Assembly (NCBI RefSeq): GCF_024355225.1
Contig: NZ_VCNH01000008.1
Coordinates: 3,472,001 to 3,536,000 of the forward strand
Reading direction: 5' to 3'
DNA from: Roseovarius sp. M141
GTDB lineage: Bacteria; Pseudomonadota; Alphaproteobacteria; Rhodobacterales; Rhodobacteraceae
Length of the DNA stretch: 64,000 nucleotides
Each line of letters opens with the position of its first letter. The first letter of the stretch is position 1. Under the pieces are notes generated by a model, which ran no database searches, was not told where the DNA came from, and saw only the letters and a program-made list of their open reading frames with translations. This document shows positions 53,998 through 63,065 of the stretch, in pieces. Both the position numbers and the translations under genes were made by a program.

Positions 53998-54591
53998 TCA
54001 GTGGATCAAAATCCACAGCCCCGCCGCCCCCAGCATCGCGCCGAACACGATATTGACATTGCGCGCCCGGCCTCCTTCGCGGAACCGGCGCGCGATCACA
54101 TCGCCGAAGATGGTCCAGGTCAGGAATGCCGCAAGATTGTTGAGCGTGAAGATGGCCGCGATGGCCACGACGGTCCATAACCCGGATCGCCCCTGATCTG
54201 TCAGGAATTGCGTGAACATCAGCGCGATGATGATATAGGCCTTGGGGTTCAGCAGCAGCAGGATGACCCCGTCACCAAAGCCCACCGGGCGCGCCTCGGC
54301 GTCGTCATTGAGGCCCGCGCGCATCAGCGTCGCAGCCAACCACAGAACATAGAGCGATCCGGCCACCTTGATCACGGCAAAGAGGCCGGGGAAAGTATTC
54401 ATCGCCTCGGCAAACCCCAGTCCGATCAGGATCGTCACGGCCAGCGTGGCAAGGTGATAGCCGGCATTCGCAGGCAGCGTGGCACGCAGCCCAAACCGCG
54501 CGCCCGCAGCAGCAAAGACCATGTTTCCGGGGCCGGGGCTGAACGCGAGGGGAAACAGGAATATCAGCAGCGGAAGGATGAGAGGTTGCAT
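53998..54591 (-). CDS. LysE family amino-acid exporter
   Basis: A 197-residue, six-span exporter of the LysE/RhtB group. PLAFSPGPGNMVFAAAGARFGLRATLP is the N-terminal signature; LLNPKAYIIIALMFTQFLT is the conserved middle block. Start chosen at ATG 54591 (MQPLILPLL), with AAGG eight bases upstream; the longer frame has a hydrophilic extension. Divergent from the DUF188 gene by about 110 bases. Substrate unknown. Confidence 0.92.
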   Translation of the reverse strand: MQPLILPLLIFLFPLAFSPGPGNMVFAAAGARFGLRATLPANAGYHLATLAVTILIGLGFAEAMNTFPGLFAVIKVAGSLYVLWLAATLMRAGLNDDAEARPVGFGDGVILLLLNPKAYIIIALMFTQFLTDQGRSGLWTVVAIAAIFTLNNLAAFLTWTIFGDVIARRFREGGRARNVNIVFGAMLGAAGLWILIH

Positions 54592-54704
54592 CTGGGGCGC
54601 CTTGCGAATGGTGGACACTACCCGCATTTTTGGCGTAACCGGGTGGCATGGCGACCCGTTTCCTGCGGGATCGCACCCCGCCCAACCAATCGGAGCCGCC
54701 TCAG

Positions 54705-55151
54705 ATGATCTATGTCGATGCCGATGCCTGCCCGGTCAAGGATGAGGCGATCCGCGTCGGAACGCGCCATGGCTGGACCGTGCATATCGTGTCGAACGGC
54801 GGCCTGCGTCCGTCGCCTCACCCCTTGGTCCAGACGGTCATCGTTCCCGATGGCCCGGACGTGGCCGACATGTGGATCGCCGACCGCGCGGGGCCGGGCG
54901 ACGTGGTCGTCACCGGGGACATCCCCTTGGCCGCGAAATGCGTCGAAGCGGGCGCAATGGTGCTGAAACATAATGGCGAGCCGTTGACGGCGGCCAATAT
55001 CGGCAACGTGCTGGCCACCCGCGACCTGATGACCGACCTGCGCGCCGCCGATCCGTTCCGCCAAGGCGGCGGCAAGGGGTTTACAAAGACGGATCGCTCG
55101 CGCTTCTTGGATGCGCTGGAGCGGGCGGTCAGGCAGGCCCGCGCCACCTGA
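54705..55151 (+). CDS. DUF188 (YaiI/YqxD) family protein
   Basis: A 148-residue protein with the PIN-like DUF188 motifs [40 protein letters not shown] and [14 protein letters not shown]. The conserved Asp residues suggest a metal-dependent nuclease-like fold, but no activity is established. Start ATG 54705, with GGAG upstream. About ten bases before the EamA gene, on the same strand, so likely one operon through mid-57 kb. Confidence 0.92.
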   Translation: MIYVDADACPVKDEAIRVGTRHGWTVHIVSNGGLRPSPHPLVQTVIVPDGPDVADMWIADRAGPGDVVVTGDIPLAAKCVEAGAMVLKHNGEPLTAANIGNVLATRDLMTDLRAADPFRQGGGKGFTKTDRSRFLDALERAVRQARAT

Positions 55152-55162
55152 AGGACCGTGCA

Positions 55163-56140
55163 ATGACCACCGCCCCGATCGGCAGAACCAAAGAGCAAGG
55201 CAACAATACCATGGGCGCGGCCTGCGCGCTGACGGCGATCCTGTGCTTTTCCTTTGTCGATCTGGGTATCAAACTGCTGAGCGAGGGCTACGCGCTGCAT
55301 CAGGTCGTCTTCCTGCGCTCGCTGGTCAGCATGACAGTGTTCCTCTTTGTCATCATGCCGCTCAGCGGGGGCTGGTCCGCCCTGCGCACCCGCCGCCCCG
55401 GCGCGCATCTGCTGCGCGGCGCGTTCATCGTCTGCGCGAACGTGTGCCTGTTTCTCGGCCTCGCCGCCCTGCCCATCGCGGATGCGGTGGCGATCTTCTT
55501 CATCTCGCCCTTGGCGATTGCGGTCATGTCGGTGATCTTTCTGGGCGAAACGGTCGGCCCGCGCCGCTGGGCCGCCATCATCCTGGGCTTGATCGGGGTC
55601 TTGCTGATCGTTCAGCCGGGCACGGACGCGTTTCAGGCCGCGTCGCTGCTGCCGGCCATCTCGGCGTTGCTTTATGGCGCGATGCACATGGTAACCCGCA
55701 AGGTACGTAGTACCGAAAGCGCCACGACGATGACGTTTTATGTCATCCTCACCTTCCTGATTTCCAGCGCCATCATCGGCGCGCTGATCGGCGACGGGCG
55801 CTATGCGGGCGGCCCGCACCCGGCGCTGGAGTTTCTGTTGCGCACATGGGCGCCGGTCGCGCGTGCCGATATGTGGGTCATCCTCATGCTGGGTGTCGCA
55901 GGCGTCATGGGCAGCTGGCTGATTTCTCAAGCCTACCGGCTGAGCGAGGCGGCCTTTGCCGCGCCGTTCGAATATGTCGCGATGCCGATCTCGATCTTCT
56001 GGGGGGTGGCGTTCTTTGACACCTGGCCGCAGCTGAACGCGTGGGCCGGGATCGTGCTGATCGTCGGATCGGGCCTTTACATGCTCTGGCGCGAAAATGC
56101 ATCCGGCGCCGCGAAACCCAACCCCCGGTATCGCCGATGA
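55163..56140 (+). CDS. DMT superfamily (EamA) transporter
   Basis: The 325-residue inner-membrane protein has ten spans and two EamA repeats (SPLAIAVMSVIFLGETVGPRRWAAIILGLIGVLLIVQPG and EYVAMPISIFWGVAFFDTWPQ). Start ATG 55163 (MTTAPIG), with AAGGA eight bases upstream; a later ATG at 55211 is possible. Its TGA overlaps the next HAD gene (ATGA). RibN/SAM-exporter-like members share this layout, but the substrate is unknown. Confidence 0.92.
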   Translation: MTTAPIGRTKEQGNNTMGAACALTAILCFSFVDLGIKLLSEGYALHQVVFLRSLVSMTVFLFVIMPLSGGWSALRTRRPGAHLLRGAFIVCANVCLFLGLAALPIADAVAIFFISPLAIAVMSVIFLGETVGPRRWAAIILGLIGVLLIVQPGTDAFQAASLLPAISALLYGAMHMVTRKVRSTESATTMTFYVILTFLISSAIIGALIGDGRYAGGPHPALEFLLRTWAPVARADMWVILMLGVAGVMGSWLISQAYRLSEAAFAAPFEYVAMPISIFWGVAFFDTWPQLNAWAGIVLIVGSGLYMLWRENASGAAKPNPRYRR

Positions 56141-56772
56141 TCCCCGAGGTGGTCATCTTCGACATCGGCAATGTGCTGATCGAATGGCAGCCCGAGCGGT
56201 ATTTTGACCGCGTGGTCGGCCCTGCCCGGCGCCGGGCGCTGTTTCAGGCCGTCGACATCCACGCCATGATGCAGCGCATCGACAGCGGCGCGGATTTCGC
56301 CGCCGAAATCGCCCGCACCGCCGCCGCGCATCCGGGTTTTGCCACCGAGATCCTGCATATCCGCGACCATTGGTGCGACATCGCGCAGCCCGCCATCCCC
56401 GGATCGCTCGTGCTGCTGCGCGCGCTGCGGGCGCGCGGCGTGCCGCTATTTGTCCTGTCGAATTTCGGCGCGCAGAACTTCCCGTTGAGCGTGGCGCAAT
56501 TCCCGTTCCTGACGGAATTCGACCGCTCCTACATTTCCGGTTCCATGGGCATGGCCAAGCCGGATCCGGCCATCTACGCCGCTGTCGAGGCCGATTGCGG
56601 CATCCCGCCCGCCCATCTGCTGTTCACCGACGACCGGGCCGAAAATATCGCCGCCGCCGCCGCGCGCGGCTGGCAGGTGCATCTGTTTGACGGACCCCAC
56701 GGATTTGCCCAATGTCTGGTCGACGCCGGATTGCTGCCCCCCGGCATGCTGACCCAAGGAGATATCGAATGA
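56137..56772 (+). CDS. HAD family hydrolase (YihX-like)
   Basis: A 211-residue HAD phosphatase: motif I VIFDIGNVLIEW (with the two Asp-like positions DIGN, as in YihX), motif II LFVLSNFG, motif III/IV MAKPDPAIYAAVE and LLFTDDRAENIAAA. A short helical cap sits between residues 20 and 80. Substrate not predictable. It overlaps the EamA stop and the next gene start, each by four bases, so is translationally coupled to both. Confidence 0.92.
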   Translation: MIPEVVIFDIGNVLIEWQPERYFDRVVGPARRRALFQAVDIHAMMQRIDSGADFAAEIARTAAAHPGFATEILHIRDHWCDIAQPAIPGSLVLLRALRARGVPLFVLSNFGAQNFPLSVAQFPFLTEFDRSYISGSMGMAKPDPAIYAAVEADCGIPPAHLLFTDDRAENIAAAAARGWQVHLFDGPHGFAQCLVDAGLLPPGMLTQGDIE

Positions 56773-57686
56773 CCATCACCATGATCCCCTTTGCCGAGGG
56801 CGAGGCCAATCTTGACTGGATCGGGCTGTGCGATGCGTTCGAGCGCGGCCATGCCCTGCCCAAGGCCGAGATCGCCGATACCTTCCTCTATCGCGACGAT
56901 GATACACTGCTGAACCGGTCGGCCTGGATCGACGGGATCGGTCTGGCGGTGAAATGCGCCACAATCTTTCCGGGCAATCCCGGCAAGGGGCAGCCGATGA
57001 TCAACGGCGTGGTGAACCTTTTCGACAATGAGATCGGCACCCTCGAAGCGATCATCGATTTCCACCTCGTGACCAAGTGGAAGACGGCCGGCGACAGCCT
57101 CTTTGCCGCCCGCAGCCTCGCCCGCCCGGATAGCGAAAACATCCTGATCATCGGCGCCGGCACGGTGGGCCGCAACCTCTGGCAGGCGTATCGCGCGGTC
57201 TGGCCGAACGCGCGCTTCACCGTCTGGAACCGCACCCGCGCCAATGCCGAGGCGATGCAACAGGACTGCCCCGGTATCGCCGTTGCGGATGATCTGGAAA
57301 CAGCGGTGCGCGCCGCCGATATCGTCACCTCTGCCACCATGAGCACCGATCCGTTCATCAAGGGCGAGTGGCTTCAGCCCGGTCAACATATCGACCTGAT
57401 CGGCGCATACCGCCCAGACATGCGAGAGGCGAACGATACCGCCCTTACCCGCGCGCGGATATTCGTCGACAGCCGCGACACCACGGTCGGCCATATCGGC
57501 GAACTGAAGATCCCGCTGGCCGACGGCGTGATCCAGCCCGATGCCATTCTGGCCGACCATTACGAGCCCGAGAGGTTCACGCGCACCTCGGATGATGAGA
57601 TCACCCTGTTCAAGAATGGCGGCGGCGCGCATCTGGATCTGATGACCAGCCGCTATATCCTCGATGCCTGGCAGGCTGCCGGATGA
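56769..57686 (+). CDS. ornithine cyclodeaminase / mu-crystallin family protein
   Basis: The 305-residue NAD(P)-binding protein has the family Rossmann fold ENILIIGAGTVGRNLWQAYRAVWPNARFTVWNR (residues 120-155) and the catalytic Lys/Asp region KCATIFPGN and DLIGAYRPDMREAN. Members include ornithine cyclodeaminase, alanine dehydrogenase, ketimine reductase and the iminosuccinate reductase BhcD; none of the other beta-hydroxyaspartate cycle genes is nearby, so no specific function is assigned. Overlaps HAD and the downstream hydrolase gene by four bases each. Confidence 0.88.
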   Translation: MTITMIPFAEGEANLDWIGLCDAFERGHALPKAEIADTFLYRDDDTLLNRSAWIDGIGLAVKCATIFPGNPGKGQPMINGVVNLFDNEIGTLEAIIDFHLVTKWKTAGDSLFAARSLARPDSENILIIGAGTVGRNLWQAYRAVWPNARFTVWNRTRANAEAMQQDCPGIAVADDLETAVRAADIVTSATMSTDPFIKGEWLQPGQHIDLIGAYRPDMREANDTALTRARIFVDSRDTTVGHIGELKIPLADGVIQPDAILADHYEPERFTRTSDDEITLFKNGGGAHLDLMTSRYILDAWQAAG

Positions 57687-58609
57687 CATGGCTGCTGCTT
57701 GCGCTGGCGGTGCTTTTCCTTGCCCCCTTCGCGCGCGAGGCAGCCCGCCCGACCATGTCAGGCCGCGCACGACAGGATGCGCCCGGCCAGTTTGCCGACC
57801 TGCCCCAAGGACGCACGCATTACCGCTGGCTGGGCGCCGATAGCGGGCCGGTGGCAGTCTGCGTCCACGGCCTGACCACCCCCTCGCCCGTCTGGACAGC
57901 CATCGCCGAGGGGCTGGGCGAAATGGGCTACCGCGTGCTGATCTATGATCTCAACGGGCGCGGTTATTCGGATCGCCCGCGCGGCCTGCAGGACTGCGCG
58001 TTCTTCGTGCGCCAGTTGTCGGACCTTCTGGCCGATCAGGGCATCGTCAACGATGTCACACTGCTCGGCTATTCCATGGGCGGCGCAATTGTGCCCGCCT
58101 TTGCCGCACAGCGCCCCGACATGTTGCGCCAGATCGTGCTCATCGCGCCTGCAGGACTCGGGCATGATCTGGGCCCTGGCTTGCGGCTGATGGCGGGCAC
58201 CGGGGCGTTGGGCCGCTGGGCGATGCTGTCGGTCTATGGCCGCTCCATGCGCCGCGCCTGCGCGGCCCAAAGGGACCAGCCCGTCAGCGTGCCGGGCATC
58301 ACCCAAATACAGATTGGGCAGCTGCGCCACCGGGGTTTCATACCTGCGGTGCTGTCGTCATTGCACGGCGCGCTGAACGAACATATGGAACAGGCGCACC
58401 GCACCATCGCCGCCGTCGGCGTGCCGCTGCTGGCCATCTGGGGCGCGGCGGATGAAATCATTCCACCATCAGGCAAGGACACGCTGAGCGACTGGAACCC
58501 CGATGCCACCCACCACATCGTGCCCCAAGCCGGCCACGCACTGCCCTACAGCCACAGCAGCGATGCCCTAAAGGCGATGCGCCCCCATCTCATACACGTC
58601 GCGGGTTGA
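57683..58609 (+). CDS. alpha/beta hydrolase
   Basis: A 308-residue hydrolase with one N-terminal hydrophobic segment (WLLLALAVLFLAPFA) that probably anchors it to the inner membrane. The nucleophile is Ser131 in GYSMGGAIVPAF; HGLTTPSPVW carries the oxyanion HG; the Asp is in GAADEIIPP and the His in QAGHALP. Last gene of the EamA-HAD-OCD-hydrolase run. The TGA is part of a hairpin stem. Esterase or lipase activity is inferred; substrate unknown. Confidence 0.9.
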   Translation: MTWLLLALAVLFLAPFAREAARPTMSGRARQDAPGQFADLPQGRTHYRWLGADSGPVAVCVHGLTTPSPVWTAIAEGLGEMGYRVLIYDLNGRGYSDRPRGLQDCAFFVRQLSDLLADQGIVNDVTLLGYSMGGAIVPAFAAQRPDMLRQIVLIAPAGLGHDLGPGLRLMAGTGALGRWAMLSVYGRSMRRACAAQRDQPVSVPGITQIQIGQLRHRGFIPAVLSSLHGALNEHMEQAHRTIAAVGVPLLAIWGAADEIIPPSGKDTLSDWNPDATHHIVPQAGHALPYSHSSDALKAMRPHLIHVAG

Positions 58610-58623
58610 GCTTTTCGCTCAAC
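58605..58623. terminator. hairpin over the alpha/beta hydrolase stop codon
   Basis: GTTGAGC (58605-58611), loop TTTTC, GCTCAAC (58617-58623) form a perfect stem that includes the TGA stop. There is no U run after it on the plus strand, so it may block exonucleases or assist termination. The rest of the 58610-58880 gap has no gene; a motif copy follows at 58762. Confidence 0.45.
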
Positions 58624-58761
58624 TCCCGCCCTGACGTGCCGAATCTGCCAGCCACGCGCCCACCGCCCCAAGGCACCGAACCACATCTGGAAATCAGCAT
58701 CGAACAGCTTGAGCGCGATCAAAAATGCAAAGCGGGCGGCGCTTATATGCACCGCCCTGCC

Positions 58762-58782
58762 TTCTTCTTGCTCTAAATATCC
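58762..58782 (-). repeat. GGRTATTT-N4-CAAGAARAA motif copy
   Basis: On the minus strand GGATATTT, four bases, CAAGAAGAA. It lies 99 bases beyond the stop of mcl and reads in the same sense as mcl, matching the usual 3' placement. Between it and mcl, a short imperfect repeat GAAAATCTGCA / GATTTTCA is also present. Confidence 0.7.
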
Positions 58783-58880
58783 ACTCATTGAAAATCTGCA
58801 AGATTTTCAATGTCGCCGCGCGCAGCGCAAATGAGGAAAGAGGGCGCCGCAGGCGCTCGCTTCCGTCACATGCCCCTCGG

Positions 58881-59840
58881 TCAGCCGGCGGCGATCATCT
58901 CGGACTGCTTCACGATGACCTCGGCCTGCTTGATGCTGGCGATATCCACCAGACGGCCCTTGTAAACGGTCGCGCCCTCACCATTGGCCTTGGCCGTCTC
59001 CATCGCGGCCAGAATTTCGCGCGCCTCGGTGACGGCGGCCTCGGACGGGGTGAACACCTCGTTGCACAGCGCGATCTGCTTGGGATGAATCGCCCACTTG
59101 CCGACCATGCCCAGCGTGGCAGACCGCAGAGCTTGCGCGCGAAAGCCTTCGTCGTCGGAGAAGTCACCGAACGGGCCATCAACCGGCAGCAGCCCATGCG
59201 TGCGGCAGGCCGCGACGATGGCCGTCTGCGCCCAGTGCCACGGATCGGACCAATGCTTGGCACCCTCGTGCAGCATATAATAGTTTTCCTGTGTGCCACC
59301 GATACCGGTCGTCGCCATGCCCATCGAGGCAGCGAAATCCGCCGCCCCCAGGCTCATCGCCTGAAGGCGCGGGCTGGCGGCCGCGATTTCCTCGACATGT
59401 GCGATGCCGGCCGCGCTCTCGATGATGACCTCGAAACTGATCGGCTTGGTGCGGCCCTTGGCGCGCTCGATCGACGTGACCAGCGCGTCGACGGCATAGA
59501 TGTCGCCCGCGCAGCCCACCTTGGGGATCATGATCTGGTCCAGCCGGTCGCCGGCCTGTTCCAGCAGATCAACGACATCGCGATACCACCAGCCGGTATC
59601 GAGGCCGTTGATCCGCACGCTGAGGTATTTATTACCCCAATCGACAGTGTTGATCGCCTCGATCGTCTGCTTGCGTGCCAGATCCTTGTCATTCGGGCCG
59701 ACCGAATCTTCCAGATCAATATTGATGACATCCGCCGCGCTGGCCGCCATCTTCTCGAACAGCTTGACGTTCGAGCCGGGTCCGAAAAGCTGGCAACGGT
59801 TGGGGCGGGCGGGGGCGGGTGGCTGAAGGCGAAAGCTCAT
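58881..59840 (-). CDS. mcl: malyl-CoA / beta-methylmalyl-CoA lyase
   Basis: The 319-residue lyase splits beta-methylmalyl-CoA to glyoxylate and propionyl-CoA and malyl-CoA to glyoxylate and acetyl-CoA, a step of the ethylmalonyl-CoA pathway. CitE/HpcH-like segments are SFRLQPPAPARPNRCQLFGPGSN, DVINIDLEDSVGPNDKDLAR with the catalytic Asp/Glu, MIPKVG, FEVIIESAAGI and KWAIHPKQI. Length matches Rhodobacter Mcl1. Start ATG 59840 (MSFRLQPPAP); the longer frame runs into the leader. Faces dgcN divergently. Confidence 0.95.
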   Translation of the reverse strand: MSFRLQPPAPARPNRCQLFGPGSNVKLFEKMAASAADVINIDLEDSVGPNDKDLARKQTIEAINTVDWGNKYLSVRINGLDTGWWYRDVVDLLEQAGDRLDQIMIPKVGCAGDIYAVDALVTSIERAKGRTKPISFEVIIESAAGIAHVEEIAAASPRLQAMSLGAADFAASMGMATTGIGGTQENYYMLHEGAKHWSDPWHWAQTAIVAACRTHGLLPVDGPFGDFSDDEGFRAQALRSATLGMVGKWAIHPKQIALCNEVFTPSEAAVTEAREILAAMETAKANGEGATVYKGRLVDIASIKQAEVIVKQSEMIAAG

Positions 59841-60151
59841 GTGATGGGCCTTTCCGAATAAGGATGTTGCGTACATTTCGCCCTGATCGGTATTAAATTG
59901 CGCTGCGGGGCGCAAGCTGATTTCGCACTTGCAGCATCAGCGCGGCAGACGCTTTGGCAAAAGATGAGAAAGTTCGAAGATAATTCGACCAATTGCCTCT
60001 CTGCCAAGGGTTGCGTCGAAAAAATGCGTGAATCAGTAGATTAGTGCGCGATTTCGCGTGATATGAACCGTCAAAATGGGTTAAAAGGCGGATATTGCCA
60101 AACCGCCACTGGGTGCATGTCTGCATGCAAGCCATTCCAAGGACATCTGCC
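59841..60151. other. divergent regulatory region, mcl / dgcN
   Basis: About 310 gene-free, fairly AT-rich bases between divergent operons. TTGCGC-N6-GCGCAA (59898-59915) is an interrupted palindrome 57 bases upstream of the mcl ATG, a reasonable operator position. TGCATG repeats occur at 60115-60130. AAGGA at 60138-60143 is the dgcN ribosome binding site. No small gene is supported. Confidence 0.5.
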
Positions 60152-61153
60152 ATGATCGAAACGCCCTATCTTCTGTTTTTGGGCGATGCGCCCGACATGC
60201 TGGCGGCCAAGGTCGCCATCGGCATCCGGGACTGGCGCCCTGAAAACGCTGTCGGCCAGATTCGCCTGCCCGGCTGTGGCGCCGATCTGGGCCTGACTGA
60301 CATGACCTTGGTCGAGGGCCGCGAGGCTGGCGCCAAAACGCTGGTGATCGGGGTGGCCAACCGGGGCGGAGTCATCTCAGCCAAGTGGAAAGAACTACTG
60401 ATCGCCGCGCTCGGCATGGGCTATGATCTGGCCAGCGGCCTGCACAATCTGCTGCGGGGCGAGGCAGATCTGGTCGCCGCCGCCCGGCAACATGGTCGCA
60501 CCCTGCACGACGTGCGCATCCCTTCGGTGCAGTATCCCATCGCAAACGGCGAAAAGCGGCGCGGCAAGCGGTGCCTTGCCATCGGCACTGACTGCGCGGT
60601 CGGGAAAATGTACACCGCCATGGCAATGGAGCGCGACATGACGGCGCGCGGGATGAAGGCGACCTTCCGCGCCACCGGCCAGACAGGTATCCTGATCACC
60701 GGCGACGGCGTGCCGCTGGATGCCGTTATCGCGGATTTCATGGCTGGATCGATCGAGTACCTGACCCCCGAGAATGACGACGACCACTGGGACATGATCG
60801 AAGGGCAAGGCAGCCTGTTCCACGTCTCCTACTCCGGCGTCACGCTGGCGCTGATCCATGGCGGCCAACCCGATGCGCTGATCCTGTGCCACGAACCGAC
60901 GCGCACCCACATGCGCGGTCTGCCCGGCTACAGCCTGCCCTCGCTGGAGCAGCTTCGCGATACCGCCCTGCCGCTGGCGCGCGTCGCCAACCCGGAGTGC
61001 CGCGTCACGGGCATTGCCGTCAATACCCAGCACATGACCGAGCCGGACGCGCGCGCCTATCTCGAAAACGTCGAGCAGCGGATGGACCTGCCTGCCACCG
61101 ATCCTTACCGCTTTGGTGCTGGCGCGCTGGTGGAGGCACTGGCGGCTCTGTAA
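60152..61153 (+). CDS. dgcN: DgcN-type N-acyltransferase (DUF1611), D-glutamate catabolism
   Basis: The 333-residue protein has a P-loop-like segment GTDCAVGKMYTAMA near residue 150 and the DUF1611 blocks AKTLVIGVANRGG, GYDLASGLHNLL, TGQTGILITGDGVPLD and GYSLPSLEQLRD. Together with the downstream enolase-superfamily gene it matches the dgcN-dgcA pair, which uses N-acylation and racemisation to convert D-glutamate to the L form. I recall that system from marine bacteria; the exact donor is not read from sequence. Start ATG 60152 (MIETPYLL). Confidence 0.9.
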   Translation: MIETPYLLFLGDAPDMLAAKVAIGIRDWRPENAVGQIRLPGCGADLGLTDMTLVEGREAGAKTLVIGVANRGGVISAKWKELLIAALGMGYDLASGLHNLLRGEADLVAAARQHGRTLHDVRIPSVQYPIANGEKRRGKRCLAIGTDCAVGKMYTAMAMERDMTARGMKATFRATGQTGILITGDGVPLDAVIADFMAGSIEYLTPENDDDHWDMIEGQGSLFHVSYSGVTLALIHGGQPDALILCHEPTRTHMRGLPGYSLPSLEQLRDTALPLARVANPECRVTGIAVNTQHMTEPDARAYLENVEQRMDLPATDPYRFGAGALVEALAAL

Positions 61154-61191
61154 GTGGCGAGGCTGCCGCAGGGTGGGCCGCGCTGGAATTT

Positions 61192-61212
61192 GAGTATTTT
61201 TGGAACATTGAA
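61192..61212 (+). repeat. degenerate GGRTATTT-N4-CAAGAARAA motif copy
   Basis: GAGTATTT, four bases, AACATTGAA. It is the least conserved copy but keeps TATTT and the spacing. It lies 39 bases after the dgcN stop in the same sense, in the 70-base gap before dgcA. Confidence 0.4.
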
Positions 61213-61223
61213 AGGCAGGGCGC

Positions 61224-62183
61224 ATGCAGGTTTCGGTGACGCGCGATGTGTTCAGGCTGGCGCAGGTGTTTACCATCAGCCGCGGCTCGCGCACGCAGGC
61301 GCAGGTGCTGACGGTAACGGTGAGCGATGGCGCGCATCAGGGGCGCGGCGAATGTGTGCCCTACGCGCGCTATGGCGAAACGCTGGACAGCGTCTCGGCC
61401 CAGATCGAAGGCGCGGCGGTGACGGATCGGGCGGCGCTTTACGCCCTGCCCGCCGGAGCGGCGCGCAATGCGCTGGACTGCGCCCTGTGGGATCTGGAGG
61501 CCAAACACGCCGGGTGCCGCGTGTGGGAGTTGGCCGGACTGCCCAAGCCCGGACCTGAGATCACGGCCTACACCCTGTCGCTGGACACGCCCGAAGCGAT
61601 GCAGGCGCAGGCGGCCAAGAATGCGTTTCGCCCGCTGCTCAAGATCAAGCTGGGCACCCCAGACGACATGGCCCGGCTGGAAGCTGTGCGCGCAGGCGCG
61701 CCAAAGTCGACCATCATCGTCGATGCAAATGAAGGGTGGAGCGCCGAAATCTATGCCGATCTGGCGCCGCACCTCCTGCGCCTTGGCGTTGCGCTGGTGG
61801 AACAACCGCTGCCTGCGGGCGAGGATGAGGCGCTTCTGGGCATGGACCGCCCCGTGCCGGTCTGCGCCGACGAATCCTGCCACGACCGCGCCAGTCTGGC
61901 CGCGCTCAAGGGCAAATATGACGTGGTTAACATCAAGCTGGACAAGACCGGCGGCCTGACCGAGGCGCTGGAACTGCGCCGCGCGGCCGAGGCCCAAGGC
62001 TACCGCGTGATGGTTGGCTGCATGGTCGGCAGCAGCCTGGCGATGGCGCCCGCCACGCTGGTTGCGCAGGGCGCGATGGTAACCGATCTTGACGGGCCGC
62101 TGCTTCTGGCAGAAGACCGCGACACACCGCTGACCTTCGACAGCGCCGGGGTGCACCCCCCCGCGCCGGACCTTTGGGGATAA
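61224..62183 (+). CDS. dgcA: DgcA-type enolase-superfamily racemase (dipeptide-epimerase-like)
   Basis: A 319-residue member of the muconate-lactonising/dipeptide-epimerase group. The acid/base lysines are K140 and K142 in LLKIKLG; metal ligands follow in IIVDANEGWS, LVEQPLP and PVCADESCHD; the second-side Lys is in VNIKLDKTGGL. In the dgcN-dgcA context it should racemise the N-acylated D-glutamate. Start ATG 61224. Six bases separate it from the aminotransferase gene. Confidence 0.9.
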   Translation: MQVSVTRDVFRLAQVFTISRGSRTQAQVLTVTVSDGAHQGRGECVPYARYGETLDSVSAQIEGAAVTDRAALYALPAGAARNALDCALWDLEAKHAGCRVWELAGLPKPGPEITAYTLSLDTPEAMQAQAAKNAFRPLLKIKLGTPDDMARLEAVRAGAPKSTIIVDANEGWSAEIYADLAPHLLRLGVALVEQPLPAGEDEALLGMDRPVPVCADESCHDRASLAALKGKYDVVNIKLDKTGGLTEALELRRAAEAQGYRVMVGCMVGSSLAMAPATLVAQGAMVTDLDGPLLLAEDRDTPLTFDSAGVHPPAPDLWG

Positions 62184-62189
62184 ACCAAC

Positions 62190-63047
62190 ATGCGCACAGT
62201 TTACGTAAACGGCGATTACCTGCCCGAGAACGAGGCCAAGGTCTCTGTCTTTGACCGGGGCTTCCTGATGTCGGATGGCGTCTATGAGGTCACCAGCGTG
62301 CTGGGTGGCAAGCTGATCGATTTCGAAGGCCATGTGAAACGACTCGAGCGGTCACTGAGCGAGCTGGACATGCGCGCACCGGCAGCCATGGACGATCTTC
62401 TGACGATCCACCGCGAAATGGTGTCGCGCAATGATATTACCGATGGGCTGATTTACCTACAGGTCACGCGCGGCAATCCGGGCGACCGCGATTTCCACTA
62501 TCCGCCTGCGGATACGGCGCCGACGCTGGTGCTGTTCACCCAGTCCAAGCCCGGCTTCGCGGCCTCGCCGCTTGCCCAGCGCGGAGCGCGGGTGATTTCA
62601 GTGCCCGACATGCGCTGGGGCCGCCGCGATATCAAAACGGTGCAGCTGCTTTATCCCTCGATGGCCAAGATGATGGCGCAGGAGGCGGGCGTCGACGATG
62701 CTTGGCTCGTTCAGGAGGGCAAGGTAACCGAGGGCACGTCTAACAACGCCTATATCGTCAAGAACGGGCGCATCATCACCCGCGCGCTCAGCCAAGACAT
62801 CCTGCACGGCATCACCCGCGCCGCCGTCCTGCGCTTTGCCAGTGAGGCGCAGATGGAGATCGAAGAGCGCAGCTTTACCCTTGATGAGGCGATGCAGGCG
62901 GACGAGGCGTTTTTTACCTCGGCCAGCGCGTTTGTCATGCCCGTGGTCGAAATCGATGGCACTGCACTGGGCGATGGCACGCCCGGCCCGGTCGCGACCC
63001 GCCTGCGCGAGGTCTATATCGACGAAAGCCTCAAGCGCGCGGTCTGA
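62190..63047 (+). CDS. dat: D-amino-acid aminotransferase, class IV
   Basis: The 285-residue fold-type IV PLP enzyme has its Schiff-base Lys at residue 149 in RRDIKTVQLLYPSMA, the usual GFLMSDGVYEVTSV near residue 25, and TEGTSNNAYIVKNG, DILHGITRAAVL as cofactor and phosphate contacts. Its position directly after dgcN-dgcA supports use on D-amino acids (for example interconverting D-alanine and D-glutamate) over a branched-chain role. Last gene of that operon. Confidence 0.88.
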   Translation: MRTVYVNGDYLPENEAKVSVFDRGFLMSDGVYEVTSVLGGKLIDFEGHVKRLERSLSELDMRAPAAMDDLLTIHREMVSRNDITDGLIYLQVTRGNPGDRDFHYPPADTAPTLVLFTQSKPGFAASPLAQRGARVISVPDMRWGRRDIKTVQLLYPSMAKMMAQEAGVDDAWLVQEGKVTEGTSNNAYIVKNGRIITRALSQDILHGITRAAVLRFASEAQMEIEERSFTLDEAMQADEAFFTSASAFVMPVVEIDGTALGDGTPGPVATRLREVYIDESLKRAV

Positions 63048-63065
63048 CAGAGCCGCATCCCCAGC

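Noticed and set aside
56769..57686. BhcD iminosuccinate reductase of the beta-hydroxyaspartate cycle
   Set aside because: The family fits, but bhcA, bhcB, bhcC and bhcR are absent from the neighbourhood, so only the superfamily call is supported.
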